From Acidobacteriota bacterium (GTDB lineage Bacteria; Acidobacteriota; Blastocatellia; RBC074), in the NCBI GenBank assembly GCA_022614735.1, contig JAKEHZ010000221.1, forward strand, positions 1-24,874: a stretch of 24,874 nucleotides of DNA. Direction: 5' to 3'. Positions 16,440 through 24,874 of the stretch are shown here, one piece after another (position 1 is the first letter of the stretch; every line of letters starts with the position of its first letter). The position numbers and the translations under genes are program-made. The notes below the pieces were generated by a model. That model searched no databases. It had not been told where the DNA came from and was given only the letters and a program-made list of their open reading frames with translations.

Positions 16440-16463
16440 AGCTTCTCTTTTTCCTCTGAAAAA

Positions 16464-16530
16464 GATGCTAGATGCTGGATGCTAGATGCTAGGACGAACA
16501 GCTAGCAGCTAGCATCTAGCATCTAGCATC
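16464..16530. repeat. GATGCTA-family hairpin, 29-bp arms, 9-nt loop
   Basis: Left arm 16464-16492 (four GATGCTA units, one with a base change) pairs with right arm 16502-16530 with two mismatches. The outer flanks are AAAAA on the left and TTTTTT on the right. On the minus strand the right arm begins inside the TGA stop of the PCMT gene (16529-16531). The loop GACGAACAG resembles the GGACG core of the 13957-14074 element. Confidence 0.88.
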
Positions 16531-17281
16531 ACTTTTTTGGTTTCCCCGTCATTGGCACAAACCTCACCGGTATCGTTCGCTTCTCGCTCAGGCCCTGAGA
16601 CGTCCTTGTGATAATTTTCATCTCCTGATACGTGACCCCAACTGGAATCACCATCTTTCCATTCATTGCGAGCTGGTCGAGGAGAGCCTTCGGGACCTCA
16701 TCCGGAGCAGCCGTGACGACGATGCCATCGTAGGGCGCGTGTTCAGCCCAGCCCTCGTAACCGTTCCCAGTCTTCACGTAAACATTCTTGTAGCCAAGTT
16801 CGGTGAGCGTCTGACGGGCCCGTTCAGCCAGCTCAGGAATGATCTCAATGGTGTAGATCTCTTTGGCCATTTCGCCGAGGATAGCCGCTTGATAGCCGGA
16901 GCCCGTGCCGATTTCCAGCACCTTTTCATTCTTAGAGATCTCGGCGGCCTCTGTCATATAAGCGACGATGTAGGGTTGAGAGATTGTCTGATCCTGGCCA
17001 ATCGGCAAAGGATGATCTTCGTATGCCAGGTGGATGTAGTTCGCCGGGACGAACCGGTGGCGAGGGACTTTCATCATCGCTTCCAGGACTGCCTTGTTTT
17101 CTATGCCTCGCGCGCGTATTTGATTTTCGACCATCCGACGAAGCCGGTCTTTGAAATCATCTGATGGCGCGCTTTTTGTCTGTGCCTGGGTGACAGCATC
17201 ATCCTGAGGCTTTTGTGTTGAGCAGCCCGGGAGTAAGAGCAACGACAGGCAGAGCAAGTGGGCGATGGAGGCTGCGATCAT
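16529..17281 (-). CDS. pcm: exported protein-L-isoaspartate O-methyltransferase-like lipoprotein
   Basis: A 250-residue protein. The catalytic part (about 43-250) is clear PCMT: QDQTISQPYIVAYMTE, SAM motif I VLEIGTGSGYQAA (121-133), the acidic SAM contact IEIIPE, and YDGIVVTAA. The family methylates L-isoaspartyl residues to start repair of aged proteins. The N-terminus is a hydrophobic signal ending LLLLPGC, with Cys20 as a plausible lipidation site, so the protein is predicted to be exported. That is odd for an enzyme needing SAM. The ATG at 17281 is supported by GAGGA about 8 nt upstream; the open frame to 17359 only translates the hairpin at 17300-17409. It follows the other exported methyltransferase on the same strand. 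Confidence 0.87.
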   Translation of the reverse strand: MIAASIAHLLCLSLLLLPGCSTQKPQDDAVTQAQTKSAPSDDFKDRLRRMVENQIRARGIENKAVLEAMMKVPRHRFVPANYIHLAYEDHPLPIGQDQTISQPYIVAYMTEAAEISKNEKVLEIGTGSGYQAAILGEMAKEIYTIEIIPELAERARQTLTELGYKNVYVKTGNGYEGWAEHAPYDGIVVTAAPDEVPKALLDQLAMNGKMVIPVGVTYQEMKIITRTSQGLSEKRTIPVRFVPMTGKPKK

Positions 17282-17299
17282 GGGACATCCTCTGCAACT

Positions 17300-17409
17300 A
17301 TTGGGAGCGCCCTGGGAGCGCACGCGTCCCCGCGTGCTGGATTTCCGGAAGGAGCTCATTATCGAAGTCCAGCACGCGGGGACGCGTGCGCTCCCAGGGC
17401 GCTCCCAAT
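17300..17409. repeat. perfect 42-bp GC-rich hairpin upstream of pcm
   Basis: Left arm 17300-17341 and right arm 17368-17409 are perfect reverse complements (42 bp), with a 26-nt loop. The arms are GC-rich (GGGAGCGC, CACGCGTCCCCGCGTG) and contain a direct repeat of TGGGAGCGC. The inner edge is 18 nt upstream of the pcm start codon, so if the region is transcribed from the upstream operon it lies in the pcm leader. Nothing here resembles a known riboswitch. Confidence 0.92.
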
Positions 17410-17436
17410 GTTTTCATTGTTTCTGGGCGTCGCCTG

Positions 17437-17485
17437 AGCGACCTGAGCTTCGATCGGTCGCTCACGTGCCGAAGCTCAGGTCGCT
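17437..17485. repeat. second hairpin upstream of pcm (16-bp perfect core stem)
   Basis: AGCGACCTGAGCTTCG at 17437-17452 is mirrored exactly at 17470-17485 around a 17-nt loop. Pairing continues imperfectly outward to CTGGG (about 17423) and CCCAG (about 17496). It stands beside the 17300-17409 hairpin. Together they fill the 257-bp gap between two minus-strand methyltransferase genes. A single GAAAACTGAAAACTG word at about 17522-17536 matches the unit of the serA-serC hairpin. Confidence 0.8.
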
Positions 17486-17538
17486 TACGCTCCCAGTACT
17501 GCACCAGGCTTCGTCCCAACTGAAAACTGAAAACTGTG

Positions 17539-18156
17539 TTATTGATATATGACAAAGAAATTGTTGTTCAAATAGTCGTGCTTTTCAACCCGCCTGAATC
17601 CAGCTGTCTTCATCCATCCTTCAAGCTCTTCCAAAGTATACTTCATCTGCTCGTGGCCGGGAGGCCAGGTCTCGCTGAAGTCGATGATGGCAAGGCGTCC
17701 GGATGGCTTCAGATAATTCCGCAAGTTCTTCAGGTAGGTATCGCGATTCCGGATGTGATGAAGTGTGTCAATGATCAAAATCAGGTCTACCGGTTCGGGT
17801 ATCTTCGGATCATCTGGGCCCGCTAAGACAGTGCGGATGTTTGAGAGGTTTTGCTCACGCGCGGTCATCTCGATGTGCTTGAGCAAATCAGGGTCGATGT
17901 CTATCGCAAAGACTGCCCCTTTCTCGCCAACCTTCCTGGCAACTGGGCGCGCGAACAAACCGGACCCGGCCCCCAGATCAGCTACCTTTTGACCGGATGA
18001 AACCTTCAAGGTCTCGACGACCCGATCTATCTGCAAGCCTTTGACACGCTGCTCCGACTCCAGCGTCTTGATATAACTCTGCGGATCGCGACGCTGCTCT
18101 GCTTGTTGCGCGCCGAGCAGAAAAATTGAAAGTGCGAGTAAAATCCATCCTCTCAT
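17539..18156 (-). CDS. exported class I SAM-dependent methyltransferase-like protein
   Basis: A 205-residue protein with a short signal peptide (MRGWILLALSIFLLGAQQAEQ) followed by a class I methyltransferase fold. SAM motif I is VADLGAGSG (58-66), the acidic ribose contact is in FAIDIDPD, and DLILIIDTLHHI is the motif IV region of small-molecule methyltransferases. The substrate is unknown. The start at 18156 is chosen because AGGAG lies 6 nt upstream and overlaps the stop of the permease gene, giving a 10-nt gap and coupled translation; ATGs at 18180 and 18243 lie inside the permease gene. As with the neighbouring PCMT, an export signal on a SAM enzyme is unexpected. Confidence 0.83.
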   Translation of the reverse strand: MRGWILLALSIFLLGAQQAEQRRDPQSYIKTLESEQRVKGLQIDRVVETLKVSSGQKVADLGAGSGLFARPVARKVGEKGAVFAIDIDPDLLKHIEMTAREQNLSNIRTVLAGPDDPKIPEPVDLILIIDTLHHIRNRDTYLKNLRNYLKPSGRLAIIDFSETWPPGHEQMKYTLEELEGWMKTAGFRRVEKHDYLNNNFFVIYQ

Positions 18157-18166
18157 CTTGGACTCC

Positions 18167-19624
18167 TCATTGTGGTTCATCGCCGGTTTTCGATGTTTCT
18201 TTTTGTTTATCTGCCACAGCTGACCCGTCGCTGAGCCACCCACGAGCGTGGCCGACGTAATAGATCACAGCGCCAAATAGTATGGTAGCCAGTGCCGCAC
18301 CCGTAGGCAGTGGTTCTCGATATAATCCGTTGAACCAGACAACTGTCACGAGAATCAGGAAGATGGCTGGAGTCACAGGATAACCGGGGACACGGAAAAA
18401 CGGAGTTGTGCCTGTTACTGAGTGACGCCTGACCAAATAAACGGCAGCGACTGTCAGTCCGGCGAAAAGTAAGAGAGCCGAGCCAACATAGTTCAACAGG
18501 AACTGGAAAGCATTAGTCAGAGCCAGCGTCGCCGACAAGATTGCTTGAACCAGAATGGCGACGATTGGCGCTCCGCTGCGGCGGCCAAGACGGCTGAAGA
18601 TCGCAGGTGCGAGTCCGTCGCGAGCCATCGCATAGTAGACTCTTGGTCCTACCACAGTCATTGCACTCACCGAACCAATAATTGCCAGAGTGATGATTGT
18701 GCTCACGATTTGCGCACCGCCAGGGCCGAATAAATGTTTGGCGGCAATCTCACCAATGGTTATCTTCTGGCTCTCGTTAGCCAGGTCCCAGGATGTGGAT
18801 GGAAGGGCGTAGAAAAAAAGCAAATTGAGAGCCAGGTAAAGAATCGTCACGGCCAGTGTGCCGCCAATCAGAGCGCGGGGTAACGTGCGGTGAGGCTCGC
18901 CTGCTTCTCCGGCCAGGTAAGCAGCGGCATTCCATCCGCTGTATGCGAAACTGACTGGAATCAGGGCCAACCACCAGTTATTCGTGGCCTCCGATCCCTC
19001 CGTTACTCCGCGCCAATCGCCGCGTCCTGTGCTGAGGCCTGCTATCACAAACACCACGATCGCACCAATCACCAGCGCTGCAATCGCAGTTTGTAACCTG
19101 CCGCTGGGGCGCACACCTAAGGAATGAAAAAGCGCCAGAACTAATACCAGAATAGCTGCTGAAGCGGCGCCTTGACTTATTCCCAGTTGGCCGATGAGCG
19201 GTGCCCCCGGATCCAATCCCAAAAGGGTGAATGAATAAGCAGCAGCACCCAAAGAGGCGATTGCGAGTGGCGCCGAGAACCCGACAAAGAAGGAAATCCA
19301 CCCACTTAGAAATCCCCATAACCGCCCATAGGTGCGTGTGACATAGTAATATTCACCTCCGGCTTCGGGCATCCGCGTCGCCAACTCCGCGTAGCAGAGT
19401 GCACCGCAGAGCGACAGCCCGCCGCCGACTGCCCAGACGGCCAGCGCAGCCAATCCGTTGCCGGTTGCGCTTCTGACGAAGGCCGGCACCGTGAAGATTC
19501 CTGTTCCCACCATATTTGTCACCACAAATGCGGTGGCGGCCCAAACTCCTAAAACGCGATGCAAGCCAGGACTCGCCGCGCCAACAGCCAATTGCTCATT
19601 AACAGTCGCTTCTTTTTCAGACAT
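18167..19624 (-). CDS. APC superfamily amino-acid permease
   Basis: A 485-residue protein with about 12 transmembrane segments. The first helix carries TNMVGTGIFTVPAFV, the unwound substrate-binding segment (GxG/S-I) of APC transporters. Next come ELATRMPEAGGEYYYV, which is highly characteristic of the family, and SFAYSGWNAAAYLAGE in helix 6. It imports or exchanges amino acids; substrate preference cannot be read. The position after serC makes serine or a related amino acid possible, but this is only context. The start codon has just a weak GAG before it. The TGA at 18167-18169 overlaps the ribosome site of the next gene. Confidence 0.88.
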   Translation of the reverse strand: MSEKEATVNEQLAVGAASPGLHRVLGVWAATAFVVTNMVGTGIFTVPAFVRSATGNGLAALAVWAVGGGLSLCGALCYAELATRMPEAGGEYYYVTRTYGRLWGFLSGWISFFVGFSAPLAIASLGAAAYSFTLLGLDPGAPLIGQLGISQGAASAAILVLVLALFHSLGVRPSGRLQTAIAALVIGAIVVFVIAGLSTGRGDWRGVTEGSEATNNWWLALIPVSFAYSGWNAAAYLAGEAGEPHRTLPRALIGGTLAVTILYLALNLLFFYALPSTSWDLANESQKITIGEIAAKHLFGPGGAQIVSTIITLAIIGSVSAMTVVGPRVYYAMARDGLAPAIFSRLGRRSGAPIVAILVQAILSATLALTNAFQFLLNYVGSALLLFAGLTVAAVYLVRRHSVTGTTPFFRVPGYPVTPAIFLILVTVVWFNGLYREPLPTGAALATILFGAVIYYVGHARGWLSDGSAVADKQKETSKTGDEPQ

Positions 19625-19649
19625 TTTTTTCTCGATGTTGGTATGTTCA

Positions 19650-19749
19650 GAAAAAGATGCTAGATGCTAGATGCTAGATGCTAGTACGCTCACCGAGCAT
19701 CTAGCAGCTAGCAGCTAGCATCTAGCATCTAGCATCTAGCATCTTTTTC
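19650..19749. repeat. perfect 35-bp GATGCTA-family hairpin
   Basis: Left arm 19650-19684 and right arm 19715-19749 are perfect reverse complements (35 bp): GAAAAA plus four GATGCTA units, mirrored and ending TTTTTC. The 30-nt loop contains TACGCTCACCGAG, a variant of the core found at 13985-13998, and three more degenerate heptamers (CTAGCAG). It lies between serC and the amino-acid permease gene on the minus strand. Confidence 0.93.
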
Positions 19750-19779
19750 GTCTGTTCCGTTTTCTCACTTCTATCTTCC

Positions 19780-20871
19780 TCATCCTTGCTTCCGTTCGAA
19801 CTCGCGCATGAAATCAACCAGCTCGACCACACCCGGTTTCGGAAATGCGTTGTAGATCGAAGCGCGCAATCCGCCGACCGACCGATGGCCCTTCAGACCG
19901 TCAAACCCCACTGCCGTCGCTTCCTTGATGAATTTCTTCTCCAGCTCTTCATTGGGCAAACGGAACGTGACATTCATCAGGCTGCGACAGTCTTTTTCAG
20001 CATGGCCACGATAGTAACCATCCGAATCGTCAATCGCATCATAAAGGATCTTCGCTTTCTCTTTGTTATTGACCTGAATCTTCTCAAGCCCGCCGATATC
20101 GTTGAGCAGCCATTTGAAAACAAGGCCGCAGAGATAGATGGCGAAGCAGGGCGGCGTGTTGTACATCGAGCCGCTCTTGGCGAGATTGCGATAGTCGAGC
20201 ATTGAGGGCAAGCCTTCGGGCGCTCGTTCAAGTAAATCTTCGCGGATGATAACGATGGTCACACCCGCAGGACCTGCGTTCTTTTGCGCTCCGGCGTATA
20301 TCAAGCCATACTTCGTAACGTCAATCGGCTTGCTGATAAAGTTCGACGACATATCACACACGAGCGGCACATCGACGGCCAGCGGTTCTTCCTGAAACTC
20401 AACACCGAAAATCGTTTCATTTGAAGTGAAGTGAAGATATGCCGCATTCGGATCGAGCTTGATCTCTTCCGGCTTTGGAAGACGATTGAAGTTGGTCTCC
20501 GCTGTTGAGCCGGCTGCGTGCGCAGTGCCGATCTTTTTGGCTTCTTTGAGTGCACCCTGTCCCCAACTACCTGTGAGAATGTAATCGGCGCTTCTGTCTT
20601 TCGCGAGCAGATTCATCGGGACCATCGTGAATTGGAGGCTTGCGCCGCCCTGCAAAAACAGCACCCTGTAGTTCTCCGGAATGCCGAGCAATTTTCTCAG
20701 AACCGCTTCTGCTTCATCGATTATGTGCTCAAATGAGGGTGAGCGATGGCTGATTTCAAGCACCGACATTCCGACACCGGGAAGGGCAAACAATTCGCGT
20801 TGAGCTTGTTGGAGCACCGGCTCAGGCAGCACAGCCGGGCCGGCGCTGAAGTTAAAAATGCGTTCTGTCAT
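19780..20871 (-). CDS. serC: phosphoserine aminotransferase SerC
   Basis: A 363-residue PLP enzyme converting 3-phosphohydroxypyruvate and glutamate to O-phosphoserine, the second step of serine synthesis; it also serves in PLP synthesis in some bacteria. The N-terminal FNFSAGPAVLPEPVL, the GVGMSVLEISHRS region and FLQGGASLQF are diagnostic, and Lys197 in IYAGAQKNAGPAG is the PLP lysine. Length is normal (about 360). AGGAG lies 9 nt before the ATG at 20871. It is downstream of serA on the same strand, separated by a 38-bp hairpin that fits exactly between the serA stop and the serC ribosome site. Confidence 0.96.
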   Translation of the reverse strand: MTERIFNFSAGPAVLPEPVLQQAQRELFALPGVGMSVLEISHRSPSFEHIIDEAEAVLRKLLGIPENYRVLFLQGGASLQFTMVPMNLLAKDRSADYILTGSWGQGALKEAKKIGTAHAAGSTAETNFNRLPKPEEIKLDPNAAYLHFTSNETIFGVEFQEEPLAVDVPLVCDMSSNFISKPIDVTKYGLIYAGAQKNAGPAGVTIVIIREDLLERAPEGLPSMLDYRNLAKSGSMYNTPPCFAIYLCGLVFKWLLNDIGGLEKIQVNNKEKAKILYDAIDDSDGYYRGHAEKDCRSLMNVTFRLPNEELEKKFIKEATAVGFDGLKGHRSVGGLRASIYNAFPKPGVVELVDFMREFERKQG

Positions 20872-20889
20872 TAATCGAGACTCCTAAGA

Positions 20890-20967
20890 GAACAGTTTTC
20901 AGTTTTCATTTGTAACTGCTCAGCCGCATAGCGGCTGAGTAGTTACAAATGAAAACTGAAAACTGTT

Positions 20968-20968
<1 letters not shown>
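20890..20968. repeat. 38-bp hairpin with 3-nt loop between serA and serC
   Basis: Left arm 20890-20927 and right arm 20931-20968 pair over 38 bp with one mismatch (a possible G-U in RNA) and an ATA loop. Each arm begins GAACAGTTTTCAGTTTTC, a doubled CAGTTTT unit, and ends CAGCCGC. On the minus strand the stem starts at the G of the serA TAG stop (20968-20970) and ends about 6 nt before the serC AGGAG. In an operon transcript it would be an intercistronic structure. Confidence 0.92.
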
Positions 20969-22173
<1,205 letters not shown>

Positions 22174-22175
22174 AG

Positions 22176-22270
22176 TGATTGCGGATTTCGGATTTCGGAT
22201 TTCGGATTGCGGATTTAACAGTAGCTTCAATTTATCAAATCCGCAATCCGCAATCCGCAATCCGCAATCA
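22176..22270. repeat. GATTGCGG/GATTTCGG tandem-octamer hairpin between DUF1015 and serA
   Basis: Left arm 22176-22216 (about five octamers, GATTGCGG and GATTTCGG mixed) faces right arm 22237-22270 (about four GATTGCGG units), with a 20-nt loop. Pairing is imperfect because of TT/TG variants and unequal unit number. On the minus strand the right arm begins at the TGA stop of the DUF1015 gene (22268-22270) and the left arm ends 2 nt before the serA ATG, so the whole gap is repeat. Confidence 0.9.
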
Positions 22271-23581
22271 GATGAGGTGACTGAGCAATCCATCTCTCAG
22301 TTTCGGCTCGAACCAGGTTGATTTAGGCGGCATGATCTCTCCGGCATCGGAGATCGCCATCAGTTCGTCAACAGTGACTGGATGGAGCGAAAATGCGACG
22401 GCGGCTTTACCTTCGTCGACCAGCATCTCAAGTTCCCTCGTGCCGCGAATGCCGCCGATGAAATCAATTCGTTTGTCGGTGCGCGGGTCCTGGATCCCGA
22501 GGATCGGTGTGAGCAAAAGGTCTTGCAACACACTCACGTCGAGCCGTTCGATGATCCTGAGGCGCCTGGTCACATCGCTCTTCACCTCCAGGCCGTACCA
22601 TCGGCCATCAAGATACATCGAAATATCTCCGCGCTTCTTCGGCCTCGGGTCGTCGTGTTCAGAGATTTCAAACTCACGTCCGACCTCGCTCAAAAATTCT
22701 TTTGCTGTGTTGAGATTGAGATCTTTGACGGCGCGGTTGTAAGGCAGAATCTGAAGTTGATCGGCAGGGAAGAGCACACACTGGAAAAAGTTATACTCTT
22801 CGTCGCCATTATGCTGTTGGTTTGTCGCTCGCAAACTCGCGCGCGCGCGGCTGGCGCTCTTCGCTCGATGATGGCCGTCGGCGATATAAAACGACGGGAC
22901 CTGGTTGAAAGCTTCAATGAGAGCCTCGTTCATCTGCGCCGGGACACGCCAGATCGTATGCGTGATATCGTCAGCCGCGATGAAATCAAAGAGCGGCGGA
23001 GCCGGGGTAATCGTTCTCATCAACTCATTGAATTCGGGCTTCCGTTCGGGGATTGCTCGCCCATTTGCGGCCTCAACCATGGCGTCGATGTAGCTTTGAG
23101 TATCATCAACGACCGTAGGGCTTGGGCGATAAGTTAGAAGAATTGGGCCGGTTTGCGCGCGCAGCGCCAGCATGTGGCGCGTGCGGTCGTCTTCCTTGTC
23201 GCGTCGTGTGCGCTCGTGTTTGCGAATGATGTCGTTATCATATTCATCAATTGAGCAACAGGCGACCAGGCCTGTCTGTTCGCGCGCTCCCATTCTTAAT
23301 CGATAAAGATAGAAGCTCGGTTCGTCTTCGATGATGAGGGGGGCCGATGAGATGAGGCGATCGAAATTCGAGGCTGCTCTTCCGTAGACTTCGTCCGAGT
23401 AGATGTCCGTGCCGGTTGGCATCTCTATTTCAGACCGTGAAACACGCAGGAAGCTGAGCGGATTATCGCCGGCCAGAACAGCAGCTTCTTTTGTGGTGAC
23501 GACATCGTAGGGGACGCTTGCCACCGCAGCAGCTTGTTCAGGCAGAGGTCGTAGAGCGCGAAAAGGCTTAACGATTGCCAC
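22268..23581 (-). CDS. DUF1015 family protein (serine-cluster associated)
   Basis: A 437-residue protein of the DUF1015 (COG4198) family. Hallmarks are VKPFRALRP at the start, SVPYDVVTTKEA, NPLSFLRVSR (41-50), the KHERTRRDKEDDR block (121-133), and YIADGHHRAKSA (232-243). The DGHHR loop resembles the nucleotide/phosphate loop of ParB-like serine kinases and sulfiredoxin; that resemblance is by eye only. DUF1015 genes often sit next to serA and serC, as here, and no serB is seen, so a role in handling phosphoserine or serine is plausible but unproven. The start is GTG at 23581 with AGGAG about 10 nt upstream. The TGA stop opens the octamer hairpin. The protein is cytoplasmic; no signal or membrane segment is seen. 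Confidence 0.87.
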   Translation of the reverse strand: MAIVKPFRALRPLPEQAAAVASVPYDVVTTKEAAVLAGDNPLSFLRVSRSEIEMPTGTDIYSDEVYGRAASNFDRLISSAPLIIEDEPSFYLYRLRMGAREQTGLVACCSIDEYDNDIIRKHERTRRDKEDDRTRHMLALRAQTGPILLTYRPSPTVVDDTQSYIDAMVEAANGRAIPERKPEFNELMRTITPAPPLFDFIAADDITHTIWRVPAQMNEALIEAFNQVPSFYIADGHHRAKSASRARASLRATNQQHNGDEEYNFFQCVLFPADQLQILPYNRAVKDLNLNTAKEFLSEVGREFEISEHDDPRPKKRGDISMYLDGRWYGLEVKSDVTRRLRIIERLDVSVLQDLLLTPILGIQDPRTDKRIDFIGGIRGTRELEMLVDEGKAAVAFSLHPVTVDELMAISDAGEIMPPKSTWFEPKLRDGLLSHLI

Positions 23582-23671
23582 AGGTAGATTTCTCCTTCGT
23601 GTATGGATTGATGACCGGCGTTTGAAGAAGGAGCAATTCTACAACATCCTGACTCAATCAAATTGCTGTCA

Positions 23672-24736
23672 TTACTTCAAAGCTTTCTCGATTGCCTCAA
23701 GAAGCAGGTCCCGATCGATAACCCCATAGCGGGTGTAAGCGAGATTGCCCTGCTTATCGTAGACGAATGTCGCAGGCAGAGTGCCCTGCCAGTTTTTGTC
23801 GACGACGGCCATCATCTCCTCGGGGTCTTCAGTGTCCTGCACGAGGATGTTGAACATCGCCTTCTGCTCTTTGACGAATGGGATGACCTTCGATTTGATA
23901 TCAGCGACCTCATCGGCGCTGATGGCAACCATCTTCACACCCTTGTCGCGATACTTGCTATCGATCGCAACCAGTTCAGGGAATTCGGCGACACAGGGGC
24001 CACACCATGTCGCCCAGAAATTAATTACTAAAACATTGCCTTTTTCCGCGTTTTTGAATTTGTCGAAGTCGACGGGTTTGAGCAATCCGATTTTAGGCTC
24101 AAAGTTTTTAGCCTGAATTTTGCCGGCTTTGAATTCTTTCGCGGTTTGAACCCGTTTAATGACACAGCCAAAAGCTTTGCCATCTGTGACGCTGACAGGC
24201 TTGCCTGCGAGCAGTTCGTCCAACGCTACGCGCAGGTCCTGGCGATTGACGCGCCGGACTTCACGCGAGTTGTCAATCCGCCCGTGATAACGCAAGACGC
24301 CTTCGCTGTCGACCAAAAACATTTCCGGTGTACGCTGCGCACCATAGGCGTCAGCTACCTTATTTCCATTGTCTTTGAGGATCGTAAAGCCCAGGTTGTT
24401 TTTCGCTGCGTGTTTTTTGACCTCAGAGAGCGGCTCATTGAAGTTTGAATTGACGCCGAGGAAGACGACATTTTTCCCGGCATAATCTTCAGAGATCGCG
24501 CGCATACGGGCATTGTAATCATTCGAGATCGGGCATTGCGTTCCGATAAAGGCCAGAGCGACGATCTTGCCACGATAGTCTTTGAGCGAATGTTTTTTGC
24601 CTTTGAGGTCCGTCAGGGTAAAGTCAGGCACGGCTTGCCCGATAACAGGCGCAGAACGTGCAGTCACTGTTGATCGAGCATCGAGTGCGATAAGCAAAGA
24701 CAGACTAATAGCAAATCCAATCAGAGTTCTCTTCAT
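23672..24736 (-). CDS. exported protein with two thioredoxin-fold domains (peroxiredoxin-like plus TlpA-like)
   Basis: A 354-residue envelope redox protein. A signal peptide (about 1-27) precedes an AhpC/TSA-like domain (about 30-195) with GTQCPISNDY (Cys68) and a second cysteine in FGCVIKR (Cys191), a pairing typical of redoxin proteins in Acidobacteriota and Planctomycetes. A TlpA/ResA-like domain (about 215-354) follows, with the active site WATWCGPC (Cys245 and Cys248) and the cis-Pro region GTLPATFVYD. The first domain has no CxxC, so it may accept oxidants or thiols, with the second as its reductant; this is inference. A role in cytochrome c maturation is another possibility. AGGAAGGAAG lies just before the ATG at 24736. 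The upstream extension to 24802 is not used. Confidence 0.86.
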   Translation of the reverse strand: MKRTLIGFAISLSLLIALDARSTVTARSAPVIGQAVPDFTLTDLKGKKHSLKDYRGKIVALAFIGTQCPISNDYNARMRAISEDYAGKNVVFLGVNSNFNEPLSEVKKHAAKNNLGFTILKDNGNKVADAYGAQRTPEMFLVDSEGVLRYHGRIDNSREVRRVNRQDLRVALDELLAGKPVSVTDGKAFGCVIKRVQTAKEFKAGKIQAKNFEPKIGLLKPVDFDKFKNAEKGNVLVINFWATWCGPCVAEFPELVAIDSKYRDKGVKMVAISADEVADIKSKVIPFVKEQKAMFNILVQDTEDPEEMMAVVDKNWQGTLPATFVYDKQGNLAYTRYGVIDRDLLLEAIEKALK

Positions 24737-24804
24737 AACTTCCTTCCTATCGGATACATTTCGAATGACAAACAATTGAAGCTGATGCAAATAAAAGCCC
24801 AATT

Positions 24805-24818
24805 GAATCTATAGATTC
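24805..24818. promoter_or_regulatory. 14-bp perfect palindrome upstream of the redoxin gene
   Basis: GAATCTATAGATTC is a perfect palindrome about 70 bp upstream of the redoxin start codon. The size and position suit an operator for a dimeric regulator, but no regulator gene is near and chance cannot be excluded. Confidence 0.3.
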
Positions 24819-24824
24819 GCATTA

Positions 24825-24874
24825 TGAAGGAAATTCACCGCCGAGGCGCAGAGATCGCAGAGGAGACGCAGAGA
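24825..24874. repeat. truncated repeat arm at the window end (CGCAGAG units)
   Basis: The last 50 bases carry CACCGCCGAGGCGCAGAGATCGC followed by further GCAGAG and GACGCAGAGA words. The short tandem purine-rich units look like the first arm of another hairpin of the same design; the second arm, if any, is beyond the window. Confidence 0.5.

Noticed and set aside
17282..17359. N-terminal extension of the PCMT gene to 17359
   Set aside because: It reads through the 17300-17409 hairpin. A good ribosome site and a signal peptide support the start at 17281.
17282..17538. SAM riboswitch upstream of the methyltransferase-like genes
   Set aside because: The two stems are simple long hairpins without the multi-helix junction or conserved internal-loop bases of known SAM riboswitches.
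22174..22293. N-terminal extension of SerA to 22293
   Set aside because: The extra 40 residues only translate the GATTGCGG/GATTTCGG repeat and the end of the DUF1015 gene. The conserved SerA start MKVLIADKF begins at 22173.
22382..23137. 251-codon plus-strand frame opposite the DUF1015 gene
   Set aside because: The minus-strand frame has full DUF1015 motifs; the plus frame has none and is a mirror of its codon pattern.

Overview
The window is a dense bacterial chromosome segment of about 25 kb with mid-range GC, ordinary housekeeping and transport genes, and no rRNA, tRNA, CRISPR array, transposase or phage gene that I could see. The mix is an N-terminal di-heme PQQ alcohol dehydrogenase, a PQQ-propeller protein, a two-domain redoxin, a DUF1015-serA-serC cluster, and a GT4 / ABC / giant FtsX permease trio. 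Together with the style of the intergenic repeats, this suggests an Acidobacteriota genome, possibly Blastocatellia. That assignment is inference from gene content only; no marker gene is present.

Layout. Positions 1-171 hold the 3' end of an alpha/beta hydrolase gene (+). It converges on an esterase gene (584-1450, -) across a 412-bp nested palindromic region. The plus strand then carries a queuosine-precursor transporter (1542-2282), a PaaK/LuxE-like adenylating enzyme (2373-3464), a DUF485 protein and an ActP-type sodium symporter (3603-5609), a GT4 glycosyltransferase (5769-7091), an ABC ATPase with a 1171-residue FtsX-type permease (7203-11419), an exported PQQ-propeller protein (11642-12895), a possible small membrane peptide (12931-13020) and miaA (13017-13979). 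The rest is on the minus strand. In transcription order it is a two-domain exported redoxin, DUF1015, serA, serC, an APC amino-acid permease, two exported SAM methyltransferase-like proteins (the second a lipoprotein PCMT), and a PQQ dehydrogenase with lanthanide-type metal ligands (24736 down to 14082).

The most striking feature is intergenic. At least eleven large hairpins, plus one hairpin arm cut off by the window end, sit just downstream of gene stop codons, and most of the longer gaps contain one. Their sequences differ from locus to locus, but the architecture recurs: stems of about 30-57 bp, often perfect, whose arms are usually built from short tandem units of 7-9 nt (GATGCTA, TCAAAGGG, GATTGCGG, AACGCCAAG). 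The stems often begin inside the stop codon and are commonly flanked by A-runs and T-runs. One 118-bp element (13957-14074) has a perfect 57-bp stem with a 4-nt loop and supplies the last codons and stop of miaA. Four loci share the GATGCTA unit, and parts of their loops are also shared. These elements look like large bidirectional terminators or mRNA 3'-end structures, or a non-autonomous repeat family that targets gene ends; the sequence alone does not decide between these.

Functionally, the serA/serC pair with DUF1015 makes the serine-biosynthesis core of the minus strand. The PQQ dehydrogenase, the PQQ propeller and the redoxin are envelope redox proteins. ActP/DUF485 suggests uptake of acetate or a related small carboxylate.
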